Shown here: piece by piece, positions 26,655 to 34,776 of the stretch
How the letters are laid out: each line of letters opens with the position of its first letter
Position numbering within the stretch: position 1 is the stretch's first letter
From: Rhizobium albus
Lineage (GTDB): Bacteria > Pseudomonadota > Alphaproteobacteria > Rhizobiales > Rhizobiaceae
Assembly: GCA_030160035.1 (NCBI GenBank)
Contig: BSNO01000004.1
Location: 620,001 to 684,000, forward strand
DNA: 64,000 bases
Reading direction: 5' to 3'
Position numbers and translations under genes: made by a program
The notes under the pieces: model-generated
Told to the model about the DNA's origin: nothing
The model's database searches: none
The model's input: the letters and a program-made list of their open reading frames with translations, nothing else

Positions 26655-27149
26655 TCAGCGTTTCACCGAAGCGAGCGCGCCCGAAAAGGCGTGGGCGAAG
26701 CTTTCGCGATCGTCCGGATTGAGGAACGAGCCGACATCGGTGCGCCGGCCTTCACCTTCCACGGCCATGCCGGTAATGCCGATCTCCTCATGCCGGGCCA
26801 CATGGAAGCGCGCCCAGAACGGGTTGAACCGGTGTTCGGCGCTGCGGCCGGATGGCGCGATCTTGCGGACCGTGAGCAGTGTTCGCGACACGCTGACGAT
26901 TTCACGCGCACGGGCCGAGCGGTAATTCAGCCAGAACGCGCCGTAGAGCAGCGCAAGATCCAGCCCGAAGAACAGAAAGATCGGCCAGGCCCCGGCAATC
27001 AGGAACACGATCCCGTGGGCGATGAAGAGCGCCGAAGTCAGCGCCATCAAGACGATGAAGCCGCCGCGACCGAGCGACCGGTGCGGGGTCAAAAGGGCCT
27101 CAAAGACCGGTGTGTCGGGTGCGGCATCGGCCGCGTTGCCTTGGCTCAT
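26655..27149 (-). CDS. DUF2244 domain membrane protein
   Basis: 164-residue protein of unknown function found in alphaproteobacteria. Two hydrophobic helices (about 31-50 and 54-72) follow a short cytoplasmic N-terminus with LTPHRSLGRGGF, and a soluble C-terminal domain carries FNPFWARFHV. It converges on olsB and is divergent from nth, whose start lies 22 bp away, so the two promoters overlap. Confidence 0.85.
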   Translation of the reverse strand: MSQGNAADAAPDTPVFEALLTPHRSLGRGGFIVLMALTSALFIAHGIVFLIAGAWPIFLFFGLDLALLYGAFWLNYRSARAREIVSVSRTLLTVRKIAPSGRSAEHRFNPFWARFHVARHEEIGITGMAVEGEGRRTDVGSFLNPDDRESFAHAFSGALASVKR

Positions 27150-27171
27150 GGACGCAGATTATAGAGGCCGG

Positions 27172-27942
27172 ATGCAAAAGCCCAAGACCCCCGCCGGACA
27201 AATAATCGCGAGCCGCAGTCCCCGCAAACCGACGCGGCGCAGCCGCTACACCAAGGTGGAGCTGGAGGAGATGTTCCGGCGCTTCCAGTTGCAGCGGCCC
27301 GAGCCGAAGGGCGAACTGGAGCACGTGAACCCGTTCACGCTGGTCGTCGCGGTGGCGCTCTCAGCCCAGGCGACCGATGCGGGCGTGAACAAGGCAACGC
27401 GGGCGCTCTTCAAAGTGGCCGACACGCCGCAGAAGATGCTGGCACTCGGTGAAGACACGGTCCGCGACTACATCAAGACGATCGGGCTATTCCGCAATAA
27501 GGCGAAGAACGTCATCGCGCTCAGCCAGAAGCTCGTCGATGACTTCGGTGGCGAGGTGCCGATGACGCGGGAAGAGCTGGTGACGCTGCCGGGCGTCGGC
27601 CGCAAGACCGCGAATGTGGTGCTCTCCATGGCGTTCGGTCAGGCGACGATGGCGGTCGACACGCACATCTTCCGCATCGGCAACCGCATCGGCCTCGCGC
27701 CCGGCAAGACACCGGACGAGGTGGAGGAGATCCTGATGCGGGTGATCCCGCAGCCCTATCTCTACCACGCGCATCACTGGCTGATCCTTCACGGGCGCTA
27801 TGTGTGCAAGGCCCGCAAACCGGAATGCGAGCGCTGCATTATCGCCGATATCTGCAAGTCGAAGGAAAAGACGACGGACGTTCCCGCACCGATCGTCGAA
27901 CTGATGCAGGACATCGACGCTCCGACGGCAGAAGCGATCTGA
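27172..27942 (+). CDS. nth: Endonuclease III
   Basis: DNA glycosylase/AP lyase for oxidised pyrimidines, 256 residues with a ~35-residue basic N-terminal extension. The helix-hairpin-helix LPGVGRKTANVVL holds the catalytic lysine, the catalytic aspartate is in AVDTHIFRI, and the C-terminal 4Fe-4S loop has the exact spacing C-X6-C-X2-C-X5-C (CKARKPECERCIIADIC). The ATG at 27172 is preferred over upstream in-frame codons that would overlap the divergent DUF2244 gene. Confidence 0.96.
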   Translation: MQKPKTPAGQIIASRSPRKPTRRSRYTKVELEEMFRRFQLQRPEPKGELEHVNPFTLVVAVALSAQATDAGVNKATRALFKVADTPQKMLALGEDTVRDYIKTIGLFRNKAKNVIALSQKLVDDFGGEVPMTREELVTLPGVGRKTANVVLSMAFGQATMAVDTHIFRIGNRIGLAPGKTPDEVEEILMRVIPQPYLYHAHHWLILHGRYVCKARKPECERCIIADICKSKEKTTDVPAPIVELMQDIDAPTAEAI

Positions 27943-27951
27943 CTTGGAGCG

Positions 27952-28698
27952 TCAGCGCACCGTGGCAGGGGTCGGGGCGCGCGCCGTGAGTGCGTATTCG
28001 GGGTCCTTGGCCACGACGCGTTGATGCAGGTGCACCATCAGCGCCGCCGCAAAGAGCGGCGTCAAAAGGTTGAGGATGGGGATCGCCAGGAACGCGGCGA
28101 TCGCGATGCCCGCGAAGAACACCGTCGTGCCGTGGCGTGACCGCAGTTGCTTGGCGTCCGCCGGCGTGTGGTAGCGCATGGCGGCGAATTCGAAGAACTC
28201 CCGGCTCAGCAGGTAGGCGTTGACCACGAAGAACGCCATCAGATTGACGAGCGGGATGAAGAGCAGCATCAGCGCCAGAAGGTTGCCCAGGATGACGATG
28301 CCGAGGAACTTGAGCGTGTGCGGAATGGACTGGCGCAGCGACAGCGCCTGACCGACCGGCCGATCCCCATAGTGCCGCCGCTCGATCGCCTCCGCCACAT
28401 CGTCGAGGAACAGGCCGGCGATCAGCACGGAGATCGGCGCGATCAGAAACGCAAGGCCAAGAGCCAGCGCGATCGATGCAAGAATGCCGAACAGGAATCC
28501 GGCCGTGCTCGTCCATTCCGGCATGTCGGGGAAGAAGCCCTGCAGCCAGGGCAGCGTCCATTCGGAGAAGACACCGGTGACGAGGAACCACAGCCCGACG
28601 AGCATCAGCAATGTCAGGCCGATCACCTTCCAGAATGCCGAACGGCTTTCCGGCGCGAAAAGGTCTGCAATTGCGAGACGGATGCTGCTGAAAATCAT
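27952..28698 (-). CDS. CysZ-like EI24-domain membrane protein
   Basis: 248-residue integral membrane protein with about four to six helices. The EI24/CysZ domain is recognised from the LTLLMLVGLWFLV segment, HTLKFLGIVILGNLLALML and the NAYLLSREFFEFAAMRYH block. CysZ proteins import sulfate, but the alphaproteobacterial members often lie away from cys genes and their function is unproved. It converges on nth with a 9 bp gap. Confidence 0.82.
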   Translation of the reverse strand: MIFSSIRLAIADLFAPESRSAFWKVIGLTLLMLVGLWFLVTGVFSEWTLPWLQGFFPDMPEWTSTAGFLFGILASIALALGLAFLIAPISVLIAGLFLDDVAEAIERRHYGDRPVGQALSLRQSIPHTLKFLGIVILGNLLALMLLFIPLVNLMAFFVVNAYLLSREFFEFAAMRYHTPADAKQLRSRHGTTVFFAGIAIAAFLAIPILNLLTPLFAAALMVHLHQRVVAKDPEYALTARAPTPATVR

Positions 28699-28792
28699 GG
28701 CCCAGGTTCTCTCTTGTGTCTGAGGATGTAGGAGGGCACCTGCTGCCCTGCAATGTCGATCCGCGAGGGTGTTGCAGTTCCCCGCAGCGGCA

Positions 28793-28818
28793 GATATATC
28801 GATAAATCTAGAAATATC
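28793..28818. promoter_or_regulatory. AT-rich imperfect dyad upstream of arsC, possible ArsR-type operator
   Basis: GATATATCGAT (28793-28803) and ATCTAGAAATATC (28806-28818) form an imperfect inverted repeat around an AA centre, with GATAT/ATATC outer arms. It is AT-rich against a GC-rich background and ends 17 bp before the likely arsC start. ArsR-family repressors bind such dyads. No arsR gene lies in the window, so this is inference. Confidence 0.4.
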
Positions 28819-28835
28819 ACTCTATGGAGATGCGC

Positions 28836-29240
28836 TTGAGCGTGACGATCTACCACAATCCCGCTTGCGGCACCTCGCGCAATGCGCTTGCGATGATCAG
28901 GGCAAGCGGCGTCGAACCCCTGGTAATCGAATATCTGAAGCACCCGCCGACGCGCGAGACGCTCAGGCAGATGATCGCCGATGCGGGTCTGACGGTCCGT
29001 GGGGCGCTACGGCGTAAAGGCACGCCCTATGATGCGATCGGTCTCGAAGATGCAAGCCTGACGGAGGATGATCTGCTTGACCGCATGATGGAACACCCGA
29101 TCCTCATCAATCGGCCATTCGTGATTACGCCGCTGGGCACGCGCCTTTGCCGTCCCTCCGAACAGGTTCTGGATCTGCTGCCGGACGGTGCGGTGACAGA
29201 GTTTACGAAGGAAGATGGTGAAGTGATCCGGCGGCCTTAA
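28836..29240 (+). CDS. arsC: Arsenate reductase (glutaredoxin-dependent)
   Basis: 134-residue ArsC/Spx-fold reductase converting arsenate to arsenite with glutathione and glutaredoxin. The catalytic cysteine is C11 in NPACGTSRNAL, and LINRPFVITPLGTRLCRPSE supplies the conserved arginines. The TTG at 28836 is chosen: it gives the usual MSVTIYHNPAC start and sits about 6 nt after GGAG; ATGs at 28824 and 28830 precede or overlap that site. arsH follows 36 bp later. No arsenite efflux gene is present here. Confidence 0.93.
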   Translation: MSVTIYHNPACGTSRNALAMIRASGVEPLVIEYLKHPPTRETLRQMIADAGLTVRGALRRKGTPYDAIGLEDASLTEDDLLDRMMEHPILINRPFVITPLGTRLCRPSEQVLDLLPDGAVTEFTKEDGEVIRRP

Positions 29241-29276
29241 GTCTCGGGGTCCTCCACCAACAGCAAAGGCATACTC

Positions 29277-29990
29277 ATGACGCAAGATTTCCCGGCGCTG
29301 CGCGACGATGCGTTCCGGCCCATCGACGAGGACGCGCTGCTGCGGCCCGCTCACAAGACGCATCCGCCCCGCGTTCTGATGCTGTATGGATCGTTGCGCG
29401 AACGGTCCTATTCGCGCCTGATGACCGAGGAAGCAGCCAGGGTTCTCACCCGCTTCGGTGCAGAAGTGAGGATTTTCGATCCCAAGGATCTGCCACTTCC
29501 GGATGCTGCCTCTGCTGACCATCCTAAGGTGCAGGAACTGCGCGATCTGTCGCTCTGGTCGGAGGCCCATGTCTGGTGCTCGCCCGAACGGCACGGAGCG
29601 ATGACCGGAATCATGAAGGCCCAGATCGACTGGTTGCCGCTTGCGCTCGGCGGCATGCGCCCGACCCAGGGTCGAACGCTAGCGCTGATGCAGGTTTGTG
29701 GGGGTTCGCAGAGCTTCAACACGGTCAACCAACTGCGCATCCTCGGGCGCTGGATGCGCATGGTGACGATCCCCAACCAGTCCTCCGTACCGAAGGCGTT
29801 CACCGAGTTCGAAGAGAACGGCCGCATGAAGTCATCGCCCTTCTACAATCGGATGGTCGACGTGATGGAAGAGCTGATGAAGTTCACGCTGCTGGTGCGT
29901 GATCGCGCCGACTATCTCGTCGATCGCTATTCGGAGCGCGTCGAGAGCGCCGAAGAGCTTTCGAAACGCGTCAACCAGCGCGCCATCTGA
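29277..29990 (+). CDS. arsH: Arsenical resistance protein ArsH (NADPH-dependent FMN reductase)
   Basis: 237-residue flavodoxin-fold enzyme; ArsH proteins oxidise trivalent organoarsenicals and reduce quinones or azo dyes. The FMN phosphate loop is [18 protein letters not shown] near residue 42, followed by the [20 protein letters not shown] block and [20 protein letters not shown]. Its position behind arsC supports the assignment. The C-terminal ~40 residues are helical and typical of the family. Confidence 0.95.
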   Translation: MTQDFPALRDDAFRPIDEDALLRPAHKTHPPRVLMLYGSLRERSYSRLMTEEAARVLTRFGAEVRIFDPKDLPLPDAASADHPKVQELRDLSLWSEAHVWCSPERHGAMTGIMKAQIDWLPLALGGMRPTQGRTLALMQVCGGSQSFNTVNQLRILGRWMRMVTIPNQSSVPKAFTEFEENGRMKSSPFYNRMVDVMEELMKFTLLVRDRADYLVDRYSERVESAEELSKRVNQRAI

Positions 29991-30005
29991 TCGTGGCCGC
30001 AGCGC

Positions 30006-30611
30006 TTACGGCAAGGGCTCCAGCGCGAGCCCGAAGGCGGCGTGGAGCATGCCGGTCATGGTGAAGGACAGGACGACGATGCCGATGGTGATGCCGATGG
30101 CGACCGGCATGTCGTTATCGAAGGCGATGCGCGTCACGCGGAAGAAGATCGCGATTGCGATGCCGAAGAACGCGAGCGAAGTGATCACCGCGATCGGTTC
30201 GGCGCCGGGCATCAAAAGCATGATCGTGACCGGGATCGCCATAAGATAGGCAAAGGGCAGGCTCAGCCAGTTCGTGGCGATGACCCACCGGCCGAAATGC
30301 GCCGAGAGACCGAGCGGCGCGGCGACGAGAGCAACGATGATCACCGGCACGATCCAGTTGAGCACATCAATGAGAGCGAGCCGCAGGAAGAAGCCGAGGC
30401 CCGTTGTAGCGCTGTCGCCCGCCGCCGCGATATAGCTCGTGCGGTAGTTGAGCCAGGACAGCGCGAAGGCTGGCACGGCGTAGAGGATCGCGGTGAAAGA
30501 GCGCCAGAACCCGTCCGCGGTGAGATCGAGATAGGCAAAGCCGCGCTGATCGTTGCGTGCCAGCATGAACACGCCGGAGAGATATCGCTGCACTTCTCCG
30601 CCGCTGACCAT
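30006..30611 (-). CDS. Conserved integral membrane protein of unknown function
   Basis: 201 residues with about five hydrophobic helices (near residues 37-52, 74-98, 110-130, 136-160 and 165-190). I do not recognise a named domain; the layout faintly resembles Yip1-type proteins. The ATG at 30611 shares its A with the dapE stop codon (TGATG), giving translational coupling to dapE. An in-frame start at 30737 would lie inside dapE and is rejected. A role in cell-envelope or lysine metabolism is suggested only by position. Confidence 0.75.
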   Translation of the reverse strand: MVSGGEVQRYLSGVFMLARNDQRGFAYLDLTADGFWRSFTAILYAVPAFALSWLNYRTSYIAAAGDSATTGLGFFLRLALIDVLNWIVPVIIVALVAAPLGLSAHFGRWVIATNWLSLPFAYLMAIPVTIMLLMPGAEPIAVITSLAFFGIAIAIFFRVTRIAFDNDMPVAIGITIGIVVLSFTMTGMLHAAFGLALEPLP

Positions 30612-31804
30612 CAGGCGAACCAGCGATCGAGAAATTGGCGGTAGATCTGCGTCAGCGTCCGAAGATCGGAGAGCGCCACGCGCTCGTCGACCATGTGCAT
30701 GGTCTGGCCGACAAGGCCGAATTCGACGACGGGGCAATAATCCTTGATGAAACGGGCATCCGACGTTCCACCGGTCGTGGAAAGCTTGGGCGTCCGCCCG
30801 GTCACGCCCTCGACCGCCTGCTGCATGGCGGCGATCAGCGTTTCGTCACGTGTCAGAAACGATGGGCTCGGCCGCTCTTTCCAGGCGATGTCGAAGTCGA
30901 CCGGCGGCCGCTCCGTGCCGCTGCGCAAACGCTCCGCCGCCTGATCCAGCCTGTTGTGAATGTCCATCTGCAAGCTTTCCGCGTCCCAGCGATCATTGAA
31001 ACGCACGTTGAAAGCTGCGGTTGCCTTGCTCGGGATCACATTGACGGACGGATTGCCGACGTCGATCGACGTAATTTCGAGATTGGTAGCCGGAAAAGTA
31101 TCCGTGCCGTTGTCGAACGGCGTGTCGAGCAGCGCATTGCAGAACGCCACGATCGCGCGGATCGGGTTGTCGGCAAGATGCGGGTAGGCGACGTGACCCT
31201 GCACGCCGTGAACGGTGATGAAGCCCGACAGCGAGCCCCGGCGACCGATCTTGATCATGTCGCCCATGGCTTCGGGGTTCGTCGGTTCGCCGACGATCGC
31301 GCCCTGCCAGACTTCGCCCTTCGCATCGGCATGCTTCAAGAGCTTCTCGGTGCCGTTGATCGACGGCCCTTCCTCGTCGCCCGTGATGAGGAAAGAGATC
31401 GAGCCTTTCGGCGGTCCGTTTTCGGCGATGTAGCTCGCGCAGGCGGCCACGAAGGCGGCAATGCCACCCTTCATGTCGACCGTGCCACGCCCGATCATCA
31501 TGTCGTCGACGATGGCTGCCTCGAAAGGCGGCTTCGACCAGGCGGCGACATCGCCGGGCGGCACCACGTCGGTGTGGCCGGCAAACATCAGATGCGGCTC
31601 CGCGCTGCCGAGACGCGCATAAAGATTTTCGACGTCGGGCGTATCGTCGTCGCTGAAAGTGACGCGCTCGACACTGAAGCCGAGAGGAACGAGCATGGCT
31701 TCGAGCGCGCCGAGCGCTCCGCCCTCTGCCGGCGTGACGGAGGCGCAGCGCACCAGCGCTGACAGATTGACGACGGGGTCCGTGGCGAGGGTCTCTTGTG
31801 TCAT
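30611..31804 (-). CDS. dapE: Succinyl-diaminopimelate desuccinylase
   Basis: Zinc metallopeptidase-like amidohydrolase that removes succinate from N-succinyl-LL-diaminopimelate in lysine and peptidoglycan precursor synthesis. 397 residues, slightly longer than E. coli DapE. Metal ligands and active-site motifs are visible in FAGHTDVVPPGD, GRGTVDMKGG and ITGDEEGPSINGT, and the C-terminal histidine lies near MHMVDERVALSDL. It lies downstream of dapD, with a DUF805 gene between them. Confidence 0.96.
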   Translation of the reverse strand: MTQETLATDPVVNLSALVRCASVTPAEGGALGALEAMLVPLGFSVERVTFSDDDTPDVENLYARLGSAEPHLMFAGHTDVVPPGDVAAWSKPPFEAAIVDDMMIGRGTVDMKGGIAAFVAACASYIAENGPPKGSISFLITGDEEGPSINGTEKLLKHADAKGEVWQGAIVGEPTNPEAMGDMIKIGRRGSLSGFITVHGVQGHVAYPHLADNPIRAIVAFCNALLDTPFDNGTDTFPATNLEITSIDVGNPSVNVIPSKATAAFNVRFNDRWDAESLQMDIHNRLDQAAERLRSGTERPPVDFDIAWKERPSPSFLTRDETLIAAMQQAVEGVTGRTPKLSTTGGTSDARFIKDYCPVVEFGLVGQTMHMVDERVALSDLRTLTQIYRQFLDRWFA

Positions 31805-31824
31805 GTGCGGAAAATTAGCCCGGT

Positions 31825-32244
31825 TCAGAGGTCGGTGTCATCGCTTTCGTCGCGCTCGTCCACGTCCGTGCCCTCAGGCTGCCCCGGAATGAGCGCCAGC
31901 AGCCCGAGTACGATCAGCGACAGCATCGGAATGAAGATCAAAACGGCAAACGCGCTCGCCGCGTTGATGTCGCGCAGGCGCTTGATCGTCAGCATGATGG
32001 ACGCGGCGAGGGTGAAGAGCCCGACGACGAACGAGACCGAAATCCAGAAGAGGACCGCCTCGCTTTCCTCGTCGAGCTTGAGCAGGATGGAGAGCAGGAA
32101 GCCGTTGATGGCTGTCAGAAACAGCCAGCCGAGAACGAAGAGGCGCCGGCCGATGCGCCCCTGTCCCGACAAAAACAGCCAGAAGAGGGTGGCGCCGCCG
32201 GCGCCCTTTGGATCCTTGTCCGCCCCTCGTTGGCTGTCGCTCAT
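31825..32244 (-). CDS. DUF805 family membrane protein
   Basis: 139 residues with three to four membrane helices and the family signature GRIGRRLFVLGWLFL near residue 28 and IKRLRDIN near 91. The acidic C-terminus is cytoplasmic. The ATG at 32244 lies 1 bp after the dapD stop; an in-frame start at 32298 would sit inside dapD. Function is unknown. It lies between dapD and dapE in one transcription unit. Confidence 0.85.
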   Translation of the reverse strand: MSDSQRGADKDPKGAGGATLFWLFLSGQGRIGRRLFVLGWLFLTAINGFLLSILLKLDEESEAVLFWISVSFVVGLFTLAASIMLTIKRLRDINAASAFAVLIFIPMLSLIVLGLLALIPGQPEGTDVDERDESDDTDL

Positions 32245-32245
32245 C

Positions 32246-33094
32246 TCATGCCCGCAGCAGCTCGTTGATCGACGTCTTCGACCGCGTCTTCTCGTCAACC
32301 TTCTTGACGATCACGGCGCAATAGAGGCCGGGGCCGGGCTCGCCGTTGCCCATCGGCTTGCCCGGCATGGTGCCGGCCACCACGACCGAATAGGCAGGGA
32401 TCTCGCCATAGGTGACGCTGCCGGTCTCGCGATCGACGATCTTGGTGGATTTGCCGATATAGACGCCCATTCCAAGAACGGCGCCTTCGCGCACGATGCA
32501 GCCTTCGACCACTTCCGAGCGCGCGCCGATGAAGCAATTGTCCTCGATGATGACCGGGCCGGCCTGCAGCGGCTCCAGGACGCCGCCGATGCCGACGCCG
32601 CCTGACAGATGCACGTTCTTGCCGATCTGCGCGCAAGAGCCGACGGTCGCCCAGGTGTCGACCATCGTGCCTTCATCCACATAGGCGCCGAGATTGACGA
32701 AGGAGGGCATGAGAATGACGTTGCGGCCGATGAAGGCCGAGCGGCGCACGGTGCAGTTGGGTACGGCGCGGAAACCGGCATTCTCGAAATCGATGCCGCT
32801 CCAGCCGTCGAACTTTGAGCCGACCTTGTCCCACCAGACGCTGTCGCCGGGGCCGCCCTTGATGATGTCCATCGGGTTGAGGCGGAAAGAGAGAAGCACG
32901 GCTTTCTTCAGCCACTGATTGACGGTCCACTCGCCATCGCTGCCCTTTTCGGCAACGCGCGCTTTGCCCTGGTCGAGCAGGTTGAGCGCGGTTTCGACCG
33001 CATCGCGCACTTCGCCCTTGGTGGACGTGGTAATCTGGTCGCGCCCCTCGAAGGCGGTATCGATGATCCGGGCAAGGTCTTGATGGCTGGTCAT
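32246..33094 (-). CDS. dapD: Tetrahydrodipicolinate N-succinyltransferase
   Basis: 282-residue left-handed beta-helix acyltransferase that succinylates tetrahydrodipicolinate in the succinylase branch of lysine synthesis. Hexapeptide repeats run through about residues 120-220, with [20 protein letters not shown] and [18 protein letters not shown] as clear family segments. The N-terminal helical domain is complete. dapE, two genes downstream, acts two steps later in the same pathway. Confidence 0.97.
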   Translation of the reverse strand: MTSHQDLARIIDTAFEGRDQITTSTKGEVRDAVETALNLLDQGKARVAEKGSDGEWTVNQWLKKAVLLSFRLNPMDIIKGGPGDSVWWDKVGSKFDGWSGIDFENAGFRAVPNCTVRRSAFIGRNVILMPSFVNLGAYVDEGTMVDTWATVGSCAQIGKNVHLSGGVGIGGVLEPLQAGPVIIEDNCFIGARSEVVEGCIVREGAVLGMGVYIGKSTKIVDRETGSVTYGEIPAYSVVVAGTMPGKPMGNGEPGPGLYCAVIVKKVDEKTRSKTSINELLRA

Positions 33095-33124
33095 GCGGGC
33101 CTCTCGTCTGGGTTTCGGTGGTGC

Positions 33125-33152
33125 CGGACATTGCTGCCCCGCACGATGTCCG
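33125..33152. repeat. Inverted repeat in the divergent dapD/copper-gene spacer
   Basis: CGGACAT (33125-33131) and ATGTCCG (33146-33152) are perfect 7-bp arms with a 14-nt spacer. The dyad lies 31 bp upstream of dapD and about 100 bp upstream of the divergent small secreted protein gene. It could be an operator for either side; nothing in the sequence identifies the regulator. Confidence 0.35.
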
Positions 33153-33256
33153 TCCTCCTAAGGAAGAGGCACGATTGTGGCAAGGAGCGCAATGCACCGG
33201 GCCTGCTGCAATTTGTCGTTTGGCGCCCACGGCCGAAGCCGATAAGAGGTGCTGCC

Positions 33257-33655
33257 ATGAGGAAACGGCGGCACGAGGGATTGATCGTCGGCCTGCGCAG
33301 CGAGATCTCGCTGTTCGCGCGGGTGGCGCTGCTCGTGCTCGCACTGCCGTTCCTACAGCCCTTCGTCGAGGCGCATGCGGCTGCGGGCAAGCCATCCGGG
33401 GTCATCTGTACCGTCCACGGGCCGTTCGATCCGGCAGAGGCAATCGATGGCGACGGTGCCTCGTCGGCCATCGACCACTGCGTCTGCACCGCGCTCTGCG
33501 CGCTGACCGCGCTTCCCGAGCCATCGCAGCCGGAGATCGGACGCATCGGCGAGCCGCAAGCGGCCGGCAGTTCGGTTCCCCTGTCAGCGACGGTCGTTCC
33601 AGGTCCCGACCGCAGTTTTGGACCTCCCGGCCAGGCCCCACCTTTTTCGATCTGA
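33257..33655 (+). CDS. Small secreted/membrane protein, DUF2946-like
   Basis: 132 residues. A basic N-terminus and hydrophobic segment (about 17-40, ending EAHAAA) look like a signal peptide or single anchor. The exported part has VICTVHGP and a CVCTALCAL cysteine cluster, then a proline-rich tail. Small DUF2946-type proteins with such cysteines sit next to copper genes in many Proteobacteria; the next gene here is a YcnI-PCuAC protein, so a copper role is likely but inferred. The start at 33257 follows an AAGAGG ribosome site. Confidence 0.6.
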   Translation: MRKRRHEGLIVGLRSEISLFARVALLVLALPFLQPFVEAHAAAGKPSGVICTVHGPFDPAEAIDGDGASSAIDHCVCTALCALTALPEPSQPEIGRIGEPQAAGSSVPLSATVVPGPDRSFGPPGQAPPFSI

Positions 33656-33717
33656 TCCGATACGGCCACGAACGTGGTCGACGCTTTGGCATTCCCAGAT
33701 CTGAAAAAGGCATTTTC

Positions 33718-34737
33718 ATGCGCGTTCACGCATCCGTACTGGCCGGCACCATGCTCGCCACGCTTTCCGTATTCCCGATCTCCAACGCATCCGCCCACGC
33801 ATCGCTCGAGCGGGCGGAGGCTCAGCCGGGCTCCTTCAAGGCTGTCATGCGCATTCCGCACGGTTGCGATGGTCAGGCCACGCACACCGTGACGATCGAC
33901 CTGCCGGAAGGCTTTATCGACGCCAAGCCCATGCCGAAGGCCGGCTGGACGCTCGAGACCGAAACCGGAGACTATGCCGAGGCCCACAATCTCCATGGCC
34001 GTGAAATCACGTCGGGCGTGCGCTCCGTCACATGGTCGGGTGGCGATCTGCAGGACGGCCATTACGACGAATTCGTCGTTGCAGGACGCATCTCCAATGT
34101 GCAGGCAGGCGCGGTCCTCAGCTTCCCGACGACCCAGCTTTGCGCCGACGGAGAAGTCGCCTGGGTGGACGTGGCCGAAGACGGCATCGACCCGCACAGC
34201 CTCGACTATCCTGCACCGACGCTGACCGTCGTTGCCGCTGAGACAGAAGCCGGCGAGCATGCCCACGCCCATGGCGGCCACGCACACGGCGCCGAGGCTG
34301 CGGCGGACGCCGAAGTTCAACCGGTCACAATCGGCGAATTGACGATCTCGGGCTACTGGACCCGCGCAACCCTGCCGAACCAGCGCGTCGGCGGTGGTTA
34401 TCTCACGGTCGAGAATACCGGAGACGACGAGGATCGTCTGGTTGCCGTGACTTCACCGGTGACCGAGCGCGCCGAAATTCACGAGATGGCCGTCGAGAAT
34501 GACGTCATGACGATGCGCCGGCTGGATGACGGGATCGCGATTCCCGCTGGTGAAAGCATCGCGCTTGAGCCAGGCGGCTATCACCTGATGTTCCAGGACC
34601 TGTCGGAAGGCTTCGAGGAAGGCGAGACTGTTTCGGTGACGCTCGAGTTCGAAAATGCCGGCGAAGTGACGCTCGACCTGCCCGTGCTTGCAGCGGGCTC
34701 CCGTCAGGCGGGTGGCGCGCACGAGCATCAGCACTAA
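33718..34737 (+). CDS. Fused YcnI (DUF1775) and PCuAC copper-binding protein
   Basis: 339-residue exported protein. Signal peptide about 1-26 ending SNASA, after which histidine H27 would be the mature N-terminus, as in copper-binding YcnI proteins. The YcnI domain spans about 27-175. A histidine-rich linker (about 178-192, HAHAHGGHAHG) leads to a PCuAC domain (about 200-330) with the H-X10-M ... HLM copper motif (EIHEMAVENDVMTM, then GYHLMF), and the protein ends HEHQH. The two domains are usually separate proteins; they bind Cu(II) and Cu(I) and supply copper to oxidases. Confidence 0.9.
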   Translation: MRVHASVLAGTMLATLSVFPISNASAHASLERAEAQPGSFKAVMRIPHGCDGQATHTVTIDLPEGFIDAKPMPKAGWTLETETGDYAEAHNLHGREITSGVRSVTWSGGDLQDGHYDEFVVAGRISNVQAGAVLSFPTTQLCADGEVAWVDVAEDGIDPHSLDYPAPTLTVVAAETEAGEHAHAHGGHAHGAEAAADAEVQPVTIGELTISGYWTRATLPNQRVGGGYLTVENTGDDEDRLVAVTSPVTERAEIHEMAVENDVMTMRRLDDGIAIPAGESIALEPGGYHLMFQDLSEGFEEGETVSVTLEFENAGEVTLDLPVLAAGSRQAGGAHEHQH

Positions 34738-34745
34738 AACTTGCG

Positions 34746-34776
34746 GAAATGAAAGCCGGGCGTTACTCGCCCGGCT
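34746..34776 (-). terminator. Terminator hairpin at the end of the HAD phosphatase gene
   Basis: AGCCGGGCG (34754-34762) and CGCCCGGCT (34768-34776) form a perfect 9-bp stem with loop ttact that includes the stop codon of the minus-strand gene. On the minus strand the stem is followed by TTTCATTT. It separates two convergent genes and may serve both. Confidence 0.6.
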
